In this document: piece after piece, positions 56,197-64,000 of the stretch | Layout of the letters: every line of letters starts with the position of its first letter | Numbering within the stretch: position 1 is the stretch's first letter | Assembly: GCA_017961575.1 (NCBI GenBank) | Contig: JAGCXA010000053.1 | Coordinates: 29,391-93,390 of the forward strand | Length of the DNA: 64,000 nt | From: Clostridia bacterium | Lineage (GTDB): Bacteria; Bacillota; Clostridia; Oscillospirales; CAG-272 | Direction of reading: 5' to 3' | Made by a program: the position numbers and the translations under genes | The notes under the pieces: model-generated | Database searches by the model: none | The model's input: the letters and a program-made list of their open reading frames with translations, nothing else | Told to the model about the DNA's origin: nothing

Positions 56197-58452
56197 ATGT
56201 TCAGAAGCAACGAAGTCCTGCAAGCAAAGACCGGACGCGGATTCCGGGCGGCGGAGGAGCGCGCGCACGTCCATTTTCTCGGGGCGCAAGCCGACGCCGA
56301 ACTGACCGCCGCTCTTTCCCCGGCGGAACTTGACGCGCTGCTTGACGAGATCCTCGCCACCAAGGGCGACGACCGCGAGACGTGGAGCGCGGGGATCGAG
56401 TACGCCGACGCCTGCATCAAGCGGAAGATCCGTGTCATCGACCGGAACCTCGACGCGCTTGCCGAAAACGGCTCCGCCGACAGTCCGGCGCTGCGCGAAG
56501 CGCTTGCACTGCTGCGCGCGCAGGAGGGGCGCATCTCGGAGCGGCTTGCGTCTTCGGACGTCGGCGTCCCGAAGGAGGAACTCCGGCGGCTTTCGGGCAC
56601 GTTGTCCGGATACGTCGACTGCCTTCTCTCGATCACGGCGGAGGCGGGAGCGGGCGACCGGGAACTCGAACGCAAAAAACAGGAGAAAAAGACGCGCGAC
56701 CTTGACGCCGCGTATTCGCTTGCGGGGATCGACGCCGCGGGCGTTTACGCCGAAGCGATCGCCGCGTACGAAAAGAACGATTCCGACGAGGCGCTTCGCC
56801 TCTTCCAGATGATCCCGGACTACCGCCGCGCCGGGCTCTATATCGCCGAGCTCTGCCGCTTCCACGTCGTCCGTACCGACGACCCGAAGATCGACGTTCT
56901 CTGGTTCCGGTGCCGTCCCTACCTCGTCCGCAACGGGGTGGTCTACCCCGAACGGGCAAAACTGTTCGACGTCGGGGCGCCGATCTCGACCGACACGCGC
57001 GGCGCGCACGTCGTCGGCGCGTACGGGGACAGGCTGTACTACGTTCCCGGCGGAGAGGGACGCGGGATCGCGTTCTTCGCGACCGACCGCGAGGGGCGGC
57101 GTTCGCTCGGACGGTACAGCGTCTACGGCGCGATCAGAACGCAGGAGATCCGCTTCCTCTCCGACGACCGTAGGTCGATCGTCTTCACCGTCGACTACGA
57201 CCCGAAGAAGGACAAACGGCTGAAAAAGCGGTTCTGCCGCAGTCACGGCATCGCCTATCTCAGGTTCCGCGCGAAGAAAAAGGTCGATTTCTCCGAGTGG
57301 CGCGACCTCTTCCGCTTCGATCTCGACACCGGGAAACTCACCCTTCTCGCCGAGGGCGCGACCGACGTCGCGGAGGTCTTAAACGACGTCGTTTACTTCT
57401 ACGCGCTGCAACCGATCCTGAACAAAAAGGGAAAGAAGATCGTCGGTCTCCGGAACGAAAAGGCGCTCCGCTCGCTCGACCTTTCGAGCGGCAAGCAACG
57501 CGAGGAACTGTCCGGCAACGGAAGGATCGTGGCGATCACGCCCGACCGCAAGATCGTTTTCACCCGGATCGACCATCACAGCATCCGCAACAAGACGGTG
57601 TACGTCAAGGACGGGCTTTCGGGCGGCGGCGAAAAGGCGCTTGCCCGGAACGTCTACGACGTGTTCGACCTCGTGAACGGACGGCTCTTCTACCTCGTCG
57701 GCAACGACGGGATCCGCTCGCTCTGCTCGGTGCGGCTCGACGGGACCTCGTTCCGCGAGGAACTCAAATACACTCGCGACGTCGTGGCGCGCGACAACGA
57801 CTGGATCTACCTGACCGCCGGACGCGACCAACTCTCGCTCTTCCGTCTCCCCGTCTCGAACGAGGGCGACGGCGTCAACCGCGTGGCGCTCGGGATCAAC
57901 CCCGACTTCACCCGCGACGAAAAACTCACCGTTTCGGGCGACTACGTCTATTTCAAGAACAACAGCGACGTGCTCTGCCGCGTGAAGACCGACGGGTCGG
58001 ACTACCGGGAGATCGTGGTCGGGATCGCGAAACTCGTCACCGTCACCCCCGAAAAGGTCCTCTACCTCGCCGTCGACGGCAGGAACGCCGACGGCGACCC
58101 CGTCTACTCGCTCTACGGGATGGACTCCGACGGCGCGAACCGCGAAAAACTCATCTTCTGTATGGCGGACATCGTCAAAGTGAACGACTGGCAATGCCTC
58201 TACGTCCGCGACGAAAAACTCGCGTCGAAAAAGGATATTTACGCCGCCGTCACCGACCCGAAACTCCGCCGCCAAATCGACAAGAACTACAAGAAGTTCC
58301 AAAAGAAAAAGAAGACGCCGTCCTCGGTCGTCGACACGGTGCGGCTCTTCGATCTGCGGACGAAGGCGAGCGAGACCGCCGCGTATCTCGAACCGTACCC
58401 CACCAAGTACTCGCTGAAACGCGAGCGGAAGGAACTGCTCAAAAAGAAGTAA
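56197..58452 (+). CDS. Uncharacterised cytosolic protein with a DUF5050-like beta-propeller half
   Basis: 751 residues with no signal peptide or membrane helix. Residues ~1-215 are a helical, charged N-terminal region (ELDALLDEILATKGDD..., a Lys/Glu-rich helix near 165-175). From ~230 to 720 there are repeated short beta blades of the form W/I-Y-x...R-x-D-x-D-G (for example NDWIYLTAGRDQLSLFRL, YVYFKNNSDVLCRVKTDGSDYREIVVG). This resembles DUF5050-type propellers, which in other proteins are usually extracellular. The C-terminus is very basic (KRERKELLKKK). A strong promoter and GGAGAG site support expression. Function unknown. Confidence 0.75.
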   Translation: MFRSNEVLQAKTGRGFRAAEERAHVHFLGAQADAELTAALSPAELDALLDEILATKGDDRETWSAGIEYADACIKRKIRVIDRNLDALAENGSADSPALREALALLRAQEGRISERLASSDVGVPKEELRRLSGTLSGYVDCLLSITAEAGAGDRELERKKQEKKTRDLDAAYSLAGIDAAGVYAEAIAAYEKNDSDEALRLFQMIPDYRRAGLYIAELCRFHVVRTDDPKIDVLWFRCRPYLVRNGVVYPERAKLFDVGAPISTDTRGAHVVGAYGDRLYYVPGGEGRGIAFFATDREGRRSLGRYSVYGAIRTQEIRFLSDDRRSIVFTVDYDPKKDKRLKKRFCRSHGIAYLRFRAKKKVDFSEWRDLFRFDLDTGKLTLLAEGATDVAEVLNDVVYFYALQPILNKKGKKIVGLRNEKALRSLDLSSGKQREELSGNGRIVAITPDRKIVFTRIDHHSIRNKTVYVKDGLSGGGEKALARNVYDVFDLVNGRLFYLVGNDGIRSLCSVRLDGTSFREELKYTRDVVARDNDWIYLTAGRDQLSLFRLPVSNEGDGVNRVALGINPDFTRDEKLTVSGDYVYFKNNSDVLCRVKTDGSDYREIVVGIAKLVTVTPEKVLYLAVDGRNADGDPVYSLYGMDSDGANREKLIFCMADIVKVNDWQCLYVRDEKLASKKDIYAAVTDPKLRRQIDKNYKKFQKKKKTPSSVVDTVRLFDLRTKASETAAYLEPYPTKYSLKRERKELLKKK

Positions 58453-58476
58453 AAACGGCGCTCGGCGCAAAAAAAG

Positions 58477-58511
58477 AAGCCCGCGAAGGCGAACCCTTCG
58501 CGGGCTTTTCG
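58477..58511. terminator. Bidirectional terminator
   Basis: Stem AAGCCCGCGAAGG/CCTTCGCGGGCTT with a 5-nt loop, flanked by A-rich and T-rich ends, between convergent genes. Confidence 0.9.
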
Positions 58512-58519
58512 TATGCGGA

Positions 58520-59503
58520 TCAGGCGAGGAGCGCCGCTTCGACGGCTTCGACCGCGACGGCGGCGGCGTCGTCCGCCGTCGGCGCCGGGAGCGAACATCC
58601 GGCGGCGCGGACGTGCCCGCCCCCGCCGAGGGTCGCCGCGACCTTCGCGACGTCAAGGCCCGTACTGCGGAGCGAGACTTTATATTTTCCGTCGGGGGAC
58701 TCCTTCACCGCCATCGCGACCTCGACCCCCTCGAGCGAGCGCACGACGTCGATCGCCGTCTCGAAATGTTCGTCGAGAAGTCCCAGCTCGTCCCGGATCG
58801 CGTCGGTCACGGTCACCCACGCGATCCTGCCGTTCAGCGCCCGGCGAAGATGCGAGGCGACGTAACCCTCCGCCGCGAGGATCTCCGCCGTTTTGACGTC
58901 GAAGAGCAGGCGGTTGATCTCGGCGGCGTCGGCGCCGAGTTCGATCAGCGCCGCCGCGATCCTATGGGTGCGCGGGGTGACGTTCGAGTATTTGAAACAG
59001 CCCGTGTCCGACGAGATCGACGCGAAGATCGCGTTGACGGCGAAGGGCGGGATCGCGGGCAGAACGCCGCGCGACACGAGCTCAACGGCGAGGTCGTAGA
59101 CGATCTCCCCGACGGCGGAGGCGTCGGCGCGAAGATACCGCGGGCAGAACGCCGCGCCGCGTTCGTGGTGGTCGATCATGAACGAGGGGGAAAGCGACCC
59201 CGTGAAAACCGACTGCAACTCCCCGAGCTGCTGGGGCGACGCCACGTCGACCGCGATCACCGTCGCGTCGGCGGGATAGTCCTTTTTCGGGGCGAACCAG
59301 TCGTTGTCCGACAGAAACGCCAGCCGCCGCGGGATCACGTCGGGGGAGACGACCGTCGCGCGCCGTCCCATCGCGTCGAAGAGCGACGCCAGAGCGGCGC
59401 AGGAACCGACCGTGTCGCCGTCGGGGCGCGTATGCGTCAGCAGGATCGGCTTTTCGGCGCCGATCACCCGCTCGACCAGTTCGGAAAAAGACAGTTCGTT
59501 CAT
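58520..59503 (-). CDS. nrnA: DHH/DHHA1 phosphoesterase NrnA-type (oligoribonuclease/pAp phosphatase)
   Basis: 327 residues. DHH motifs: ILLTHTRPDGDTVGS (~20), TVIAVDVASPQQLG (~80), FMIDHHERGAAF (~110); DHHA1 end: GGGGHVRAAGCSLP (~300). Degrades nano-RNA and 3',5'-pAp in Firmicutes. Its start overlaps the rbfA stop (ATGA). An in-frame extension upstream to 59893 overlaps rbfA out of phase and is rejected. Confidence 0.94.
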   Translation of the reverse strand: MNELSFSELVERVIGAEKPILLTHTRPDGDTVGSCAALASLFDAMGRRATVVSPDVIPRRLAFLSDNDWFAPKKDYPADATVIAVDVASPQQLGELQSVFTGSLSPSFMIDHHERGAAFCPRYLRADASAVGEIVYDLAVELVSRGVLPAIPPFAVNAIFASISSDTGCFKYSNVTPRTHRIAAALIELGADAAEINRLLFDVKTAEILAAEGYVASHLRRALNGRIAWVTVTDAIRDELGLLDEHFETAIDVVRSLEGVEVAMAVKESPDGKYKVSLRSTGLDVAKVAATLGGGGHVRAAGCSLPAPTADDAAAVAVEAVEAALLA

Positions 59504-59886
59504 TGTTCGGGCTCCTTGTTTTCTTCGCGCTTCGCTTCGCGCGCGGCGCGTTCGACGTCCAGTTGCCGCAGCAGTTCCGAGATCCGCGCCCCGTGCTCGA
59601 TCGAGCCGTCGGGGATAAAGACCAGTTCGGGCGTGATCCGCAGGTTCAGCGCCGCCGCGAGGTGACAGCGGAACAGCCCCGCCGCCCCGGTCAGAGCGCG
59701 CTTCGCCTCGGTCGGATCCCCCATACAGGAGAAGTACACCTTCGCGATTTTCAGATCCTTGGTCACGTCGGCGCGCGTGATCGAGACCATGTTCGACACG
59801 ATCCGGGGATCCCGGACGTCCCGGAGCGCCAGCGCCATTTCCTGTGCCAGCGCGTCGTTGATTCTGCCTTGCCGGTACTTTGCCAT
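59500..59886 (-). CDS. rbfA: Ribosome-binding factor A
   Basis: 128 residues. 30S maturation factor with a KH-like fold (KYRQGRINDALAQEMALALRDVRDPRIV, ...DLKIAKVYFSCMGDP). The C-terminal tail is short and charged. In most Firmicutes it lies between infB and nrnA-truB. Here infB and truB are absent, and rbfA begins its own short minus-strand pair with nrnA. Confidence 0.94.
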   Translation of the reverse strand: MAKYRQGRINDALAQEMALALRDVRDPRIVSNMVSITRADVTKDLKIAKVYFSCMGDPTEAKRALTGAAGLFRCHLAAALNLRITPELVFIPDGSIEHGARISELLRQLDVERAAREAKREENKEPEQ

Positions 59887-59923
59887 TTTTCAAATTCCTT
59901 TTGCTTTTTATCGTAATACGTTT

Positions 59924-60706
59924 TCAACAGAGTTCGCCGACGCACTCCACCGTCGCCCCGTCCGGGAGCGCGCCCACCCGCTCCGCCGCGCGGCGGAAAC
60001 GGTCGGGGTTGTCGCTGACGAGGATCCGGACGCTCGCCCGCCCCGTCTCTTTTCGTCCCGCGGGAGAATCCGCCAGAGCGCGCGCCGCCGCCTCGCCGCA
60101 ATCGAAGAGCGGCACGCCCGGAAAGAGCGACGCCACCGCGGGGGACAGCAGGCGAAAATGCGTACAGCCGAGCAGAACGGCGTCGGGGAAGAAGGTCTGC
60201 CCCGGGGCGAGCGTCCGCCCGACGAAAGAGAGCAGGGCGGGGTCGTTCCGGGAGGAAAAACCGTTCTCGACGAGCGAAACGAAGAGTGGACAGCCGAGGG
60301 AGAGCGTAACGGTTCCGGGGCTTTCCGCCGCGAGCGCTTCGTCGAAGACACGGGACGCCGCCGTCGCTTCGGTCGAGAGGATCAGGACGCGCCGCCGCCC
60401 GGCGGCGGCGATCTCGCGCGCGACGGGACGGATCACCCCGGCGACGGGACAGCCCGCGGCGTCCCCGATCTCGCCGAGCGCCAGCGCCGAGACGGTCCCG
60501 CAGGCGACCTGCAGAGAATCGACGCCCCACGCGGCAAATCGCGCGCCCGCCTCGCGGGCGTAGCGGCGGATCAGGTCGGGAGAACGCACGCCAAAGGGAA
60601 GGCGCGCGGTGTCGGCGTAGTAGAGGAAATCGGCGTCCGGCATCGCCGCGCGCAGCGCCGAGAGGACGAAAAGCCCGCCGATCCCGCTGTCAAAGACCCC
60701 GATCAC
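59924..60706 (-). CDS. murI: Glutamate racemase with a variant active-site motif
   Basis: Makes D-glutamate for peptidoglycan. 260 residues: GVFDSGIGGLFVL (~3), YYADTARLPFG (~29) and LLGCTHFRLL (~178). The first catalytic Cys block is ACGTVS rather than the usual ACNTAS, so the conserved Asn next to Cys is Gly, while both Cys residues are kept. It overlaps ddl by 4 nt (ATGA), so both are cell-wall precursor genes translated together. Confidence 0.88.
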   Translation of the reverse strand: MIGVFDSGIGGLFVLSALRAAMPDADFLYYADTARLPFGVRSPDLIRRYAREAGARFAAWGVDSLQVACGTVSALALGEIGDAAGCPVAGVIRPVAREIAAAGRRRVLILSTEATAASRVFDEALAAESPGTVTLSLGCPLFVSLVENGFSSRNDPALLSFVGRTLAPGQTFFPDAVLLGCTHFRLLSPAVASLFPGVPLFDCGEAAARALADSPAGRKETGRASVRILVSDNPDRFRRAAERVGALPDGATVECVGELC

Positions 60707-61740
60707 GCCGTCGCCCCCGTCGCGAAGGCGGCAAGGCGGCGCACGAGCGCGGGGAAGGGAACCCCCATCGCGGCGGCAAGCCGCGGAAACATGCTTTTAT
60801 CGGTCAACCCGGGCAGGGCGTTCACCTCGTTCAGGATCGGACGTCCGTTTTCGGGCAGGAAGAAATCGACTCGTGCGTAATGGCGGCAGCCGAGCGCGAG
60901 GAACGCCGAGAGAGCCAGTTCCCGCAATTCGTCCGAGAGGGCGGTGGGAAGGAGTGCGGGGACGCGCGTTTTCGCGCCGACCGCGTACTTGGTTTCGTAA
61001 TCGTAGAACCCCGCGTCGTAAAAGAGTTCGCCCGGCGGGGTGGCGGCGGGACGCCCGTTTTCGTCGGACAGGACCCCGACCTCGATCTCGCGCCCGACGA
61101 TCCGCGGCTCGAAAAGAACCAGGCGGTCGGTCGCCGTCGCGTCGGCGATCCGCGCTTGCAGTTCCGTCCGATCCCGTGCGATCCCGGCGCCGACCGAACT
61201 GCCCGACCGCGCGGGTTTCACGAAGACGGGGTAGGGAAGAGTTCCTTCGACCCGTCGGATCGCGTCGGCGCCGTCTTCGACGGAGAGGGCAAGCCCGCCC
61301 GCCGTCGGTATGCCGACAGACGAGAGAACGGTTTTCGTCAGCGCCTTGTTCATCGTCACGGCGCACGCCTCGGCGCCCGACCCCGCGTAGGGGATCGCCA
61401 ACCAGTCGAGCATCCCTTGCAGCCGTCCGTCCTCGGTCATCCCGCCGTGTACGGCGGGAAGGACGCCCGAAAGGGGGACGGTTTCCCCGTTTTGAAGCCG
61501 AACGCCGCCCCGCGTAAAAGAGGCGGGAACGAGCGCCGCCGGTTCCTCCGCCGCGCCCGCCGCGATCGCCGCCGCGTCGCCGGTAAAGAGAAACAGCCGC
61601 CCGTCCCGATCCGCCCGAAGCGCGAGCCGTGGGATCCCCGCCCGGTCGAGTTCCGGGATGACCGCCGCGGCGGAGAGAAGCGAAACTTCGTACTCGTTGC
61701 TTTTGCCGCCGAACAGAACGCCCAAGGGTTGTCGCGCCAT
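60703..61740 (-). CDS. ddl: D-alanine-D-alanine ligase
   Basis: 345 residues. ATP-grasp ligase joining two D-Ala for UDP-MurNAc-pentapeptide. Motifs: GVLFGGKSNEYEVSLLSA (~7), AVHGGMTEDGRLQG (~96), KPARSGSSVGAG (~173) and the metal-binding NEVNALPGLT near the C-terminus. The Ser-Ser-Val/His-Gly residues of D-Ala-D-Ala specificity appear conserved. ATG at 61740 has only a weak GGGGGC site. It shares an operon with murI. Confidence 0.93.
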   Translation of the reverse strand: MARQPLGVLFGGKSNEYEVSLLSAAAVIPELDRAGIPRLALRADRDGRLFLFTGDAAAIAAGAAEEPAALVPASFTRGGVRLQNGETVPLSGVLPAVHGGMTEDGRLQGMLDWLAIPYAGSGAEACAVTMNKALTKTVLSSVGIPTAGGLALSVEDGADAIRRVEGTLPYPVFVKPARSGSSVGAGIARDRTELQARIADATATDRLVLFEPRIVGREIEVGVLSDENGRPAATPPGELFYDAGFYDYETKYAVGAKTRVPALLPTALSDELRELALSAFLALGCRHYARVDFFLPENGRPILNEVNALPGLTDKSMFPRLAAAMGVPFPALVRRLAAFATGATA

Positions 61741-61809
61741 AGCCGCCCCCGAAAAAAGGATTCCGCTTTCGCGGTCCTTCTATTCTATGCGAAGGGACGG
61801 CGCGGGGGT

Positions 61810-62622
61810 TCAGACGCGGGAAAGGACGGCGACCCGCGGGTTGCCCGCGTAGTCGGGGAGGATCGTCGCGGAAAAGCCCTCGTCCGAGAAGATACGCGCT
61901 ACGGCGTCCGCCTGGTCGTACCCGATCTCAAGCAGGGCGATCCCGCCGGGGATCAGAAGAGAGGGGAGCCGTCGGGCGATCTCCCGGTAGAAAGCGAGCC
62001 CGTCCGCGCCCCCGTCGAGCGCCGACAGCGGTTCGGAACGAACCTCGGGCGAGAGAGTCGGGATCACCGCCCGCGCGATATAGGGGGGGTTTGAAAGAAT
62101 CGCGCCGTATCCTGAGATTTCTGCGGGCAGAGCAAAGAGATCGGCGCAGGTCGCCGAGAGCCGTGACGAGACGCCGTTTCGCTTTGCGTTCTCGCGCGTC
62201 AGGGCGACGGCGGCGGGCGACAGGTCGATCGCGTCGCAGGTCAGGTCGGGGCGGCTCGCGAGCGTCGAGATCCCGATGCAGCCCGACCCGCAGCAGAGGT
62301 CGGCGATCCGCGCGCCCCTGGGAACGCGGGCGATCGCCTCTTCCACCAGGCGCTCGGTGTCGGGACGCGGGATCAGAACGTCGGGCGTGACCCGGTAGGT
62401 CTCGCGGAAGAACGCCGTCTCGCCGAGCAGATAGGCGAGCGGCACGCGCGCGAGCCGCTTTTGGAGCAGCTCGTTCAGTCGGGGGTCGTCGCAGACGGGA
62501 TCCCCGCCGATCAGACGGTGGGCGGGAAGCCCGGAAACGTGCGAGAAGAGCAGCCGCGCTTCGGCGTCGGCGTCCCCGATCCCGGCGTCGGTGAGCCGCC
62601 GTCGGACATCAGAGAGCGTCAT
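61810..62622 (-). CDS. prmC: Release factor N5-glutamine methyltransferase PrmC
   Basis: 270 residues. Methylates the GGQ glutamine of release factors with SAM. N-terminal helical domain (DAEARLLFSHVSGLP), IPRPDTERLVEEA, SAM loop IADLCCGSGCIGISTL (~115) and the catalytic NPPYIA (~183). It overlaps the DUF1385 gene by 14 nt. A typical next gene, prfA, is not present on this side. Confidence 0.95.
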   Translation of the reverse strand: MTLSDVRRRLTDAGIGDADAEARLLFSHVSGLPAHRLIGGDPVCDDPRLNELLQKRLARVPLAYLLGETAFFRETYRVTPDVLIPRPDTERLVEEAIARVPRGARIADLCCGSGCIGISTLASRPDLTCDAIDLSPAAVALTRENAKRNGVSSRLSATCADLFALPAEISGYGAILSNPPYIARAVIPTLSPEVRSEPLSALDGGADGLAFYREIARRLPSLLIPGGIALLEIGYDQADAVARIFSDEGFSATILPDYAGNPRVAVLSRV

Positions 62623-63700
62623 CGGAAGCGGTTTCGCCGCCGTCCGGCGCGTCGTTTTCCGCCCCGGAGCCGTTTTCGGGCGTCTCTTCCGCGGGTTTGG
62701 CGTCGGCGCCTTCTTCGGGCGACCCCTCGTCCTTTTCTTTCGGACGGTAGGTCACGGCGTCGCGGTCAAAATCCGGGAAGGCGTCGACGTGCGCGTATTT
62801 CAGCGCGGTAATGGCGACTTCCAGTTGGCTTTCGTCGGGCTCGCGGGTCGTGATCCGCTGGAACCACAGCCCCGGCGCCGAAAGAATGCGGGTCAAAACG
62901 TTGTCGTGCTTTCCGGCGAACATGATATACTCGAATCCGATCCCGACCACCAACGGCAAAACGAGCAGCCGGATCCCGGTGTAGAGCAGATGGTTGTCAA
63001 TGACTTTGGCGGGGAGGAACACGCGGAGCAGTACGCCGATCACGATCCCGAGCGCCAGCATCACGAAGAGGAAACTCGTTCCGCAGCGGGGATGGAACCG
63101 CGTGTGCTTTTTGGCGTTTGCCGGGGTCAGTTCGTCCCCCGATTCGTAGCACGCGATGCTCTTATGCTCCGCCCCGTGGTATTCGAAGGTGCGGCGGATG
63201 TCGGGCATCAGCGAAACCAAGACTAAATATAAAAGGAAGAAAAGGATCTTGATCGCCCCTTCGATCACGGCGCCCCAGACGCCGAGCGAAACGTCGAACA
63301 GCCGTTCGATCCCGCCGACCGCGAGTTTCGGCAGGAACAGGAAGAGCGCGACGGCAAGCAGAACGCCGAAAACCGTCGCCACGACCGACACGGCGGCGAA
63401 CGCCGATTTCGACGGGGCGTCGTCCTCCTCCGACGCGGCGATCTCCGCCGAGAGGGTCAGGGTCTTCATACTGAGGATCAGCATCTCGACGAAGTTGACG
63501 ATCCCGCGCAGGATCGGAATGTTCAGGATCTTGTGTTTCTTTCTCGCCGAAACGAATTCACGCGGCACGACGGCGATCTCCCCGCCGGGAAGACGGCAGG
63601 CGGTGGCGGTGCGTTCGCCCGCCTTCATCATCACGCCTTCCAGTACGGCTTCTCCGCCGACCTGATTCAGCCGACAGTTCTTCACTTTCTTTTCTTTCAT
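62609..63700 (-). CDS. yqhQ: DUF1385 family membrane protein (YqhQ-like)
   Basis: 363 residues. Family hallmarks: NQVGGEAVLEGVMMKAG at the start, RGIVNFVEMLI, EYHGAEHKSIACYE and HPRCGTSFLFVML, with about five hydrophobic segments. The C-terminal ~60 residues are an acidic Glu/Pro-rich tail. Function is unknown. In Clostridia it often sits before prmC as here. ATG at 63700 is chosen because the conserved family start follows; an upstream frame to 63925 crosses the promoter. Confidence 0.9.
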   Translation of the reverse strand: MKEKKVKNCRLNQVGGEAVLEGVMMKAGERTATACRLPGGEIAVVPREFVSARKKHKILNIPILRGIVNFVEMLILSMKTLTLSAEIAASEEDDAPSKSAFAAVSVVATVFGVLLAVALFLFLPKLAVGGIERLFDVSLGVWGAVIEGAIKILFFLLYLVLVSLMPDIRRTFEYHGAEHKSIACYESGDELTPANAKKHTRFHPRCGTSFLFVMLALGIVIGVLLRVFLPAKVIDNHLLYTGIRLLVLPLVVGIGFEYIMFAGKHDNVLTRILSAPGLWFQRITTREPDESQLEVAITALKYAHVDAFPDFDRDAVTYRPKEKDEGSPEEGADAKPAEETPENGSGAENDAPDGGETASDDAL

Positions 63701-63757
63701 ATCGCGTCCGTCGCTTTCCTTGTCTCTTCGCCCCGGTCCCGGGGCCGATCCGACCAT

Positions 63758-63786
63758 ATTATAGCATAGAAAAGCGCCAAAATAAA
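63758..63786 (-). promoter_or_regulatory. Weak promoter of the DUF1385-prmC pair
   Basis: A clear -10 TATAAT (63763-63758) with a poor -35 (TTTATT) at 17 bp. Confidence 0.5.
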
Positions 63787-63846
63787 GGGCGTTTTCCAAA
63801 AAAGCGCGCATTTTTATAAATTCCCGAAAAAAAATAAAAAAACCTC

Positions 63847-63875
63847 TTGACAAAACCCCGGTGAGATAGTAAAAT
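63847..63875 (+). promoter_or_regulatory. Ribosomal RNA operon promoter
   Basis: TTGACA-N17-TAAAAT, divergent from the DUF1385 promoter. Confidence 0.88.
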
Positions 63876-64000
63876 AGAAAAGCTCGCCCCGAGAGGGAGG
63901 GAACTTCCGAGAGGGTTGGGCGCACGATCTTTGAAAATTGAACAACAGAATTTCAAGCACCGAAATACTTGGTAGAAATACGAAGGTGAAAGTGCAAGGA
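63876..64000 (+). other. rRNA operon leader; the 16S gene lies beyond the window
   Basis: The leader contains GATCTTTGAAAATTGAACAA (starts ~63927), the segment that commonly precedes 16S rRNA processing sites in Firmicutes. The 16S gene itself is not reached. It is codirectional with replication. Confidence 0.8.

Overview
The window is a GC-rich chromosomal segment around the replication origin of a spore-forming member of the Clostridia (Firmicutes/Bacillota). The evidence is spoIIE and spoVAF, a T-box leader on thrS, a CIRCE-controlled hrcA-grpE-dnaK-dnaJ cluster, Bacillus/Clostridia-type parS sites, RNase J plus RNase Y, and strong Shine-Dalgarno sequences. Long secreted proteins with Cys-repeat modules, a polysaccharide lyase and two glycoside hydrolases suggest an uncultured gut-type Clostridia (Oscillospirales/Christensenellales-like; the exact family cannot be read from the sequence).

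Layout. 1-9 kb: spoIIE (cut by the left edge), thrS with T-box, spoVAF, an ACT-domain/PFL pair, truB and addA. 13-22 kb: an accessory secretome block with a lipoprotein, an 882-residue repeat protein, a 42-residue peptide, a heparinase II/III-type lyase and an (alpha/alpha)6 glycosidase. 22-26 kb: a Na+/Ca2+ antiporter, then parA-parB and a membrane protein, bracketed by two parS sites. 26.8-39.4 kb, all on the minus strand: dnaA-dnaN-recF-remB-gyrB-gyrA-lipoprotein-XRE regulator-small membrane protein-rnj, with oriC signals on both sides of dnaA. 39.6-46.7 kb: a glycosyltransferase, a GH106-like enzyme, ymdB and rny. 47-53 kb: heat-shock cluster. 53.4-63.7 kb: FeoA-FeoB fusion and its small partner, a cytosolic beta-propeller-like protein, rbfA-nrnA, ddl-murI and a DUF1385-prmC pair. 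The right edge enters an rRNA operon promoter and leader. Most housekeeping genes point away from oriC.

The most unusual signal is not a gene. Four convergent intergenic islands (5.8-6.2, 26.1-26.8, 40.4-41.1 and 53.0-53.4 kb) are mosaics of shared palindromic modules. Each ends in the same three-hairpin element, whose stems change by compensating substitutions. In all four islands this element lies next to the 3' end of the lagging-strand gene and is oriented with the replication fork. Two islands also carry arrays of different short palindromes joined by a CATATCG linker, including a 135-bp duplication.

The other main anomaly is dnaK, the only DnaK-type chaperone gene in the window. It carries an in-frame UGA and an adjacent Gly-to-Val change in its phosphate-binding loop.
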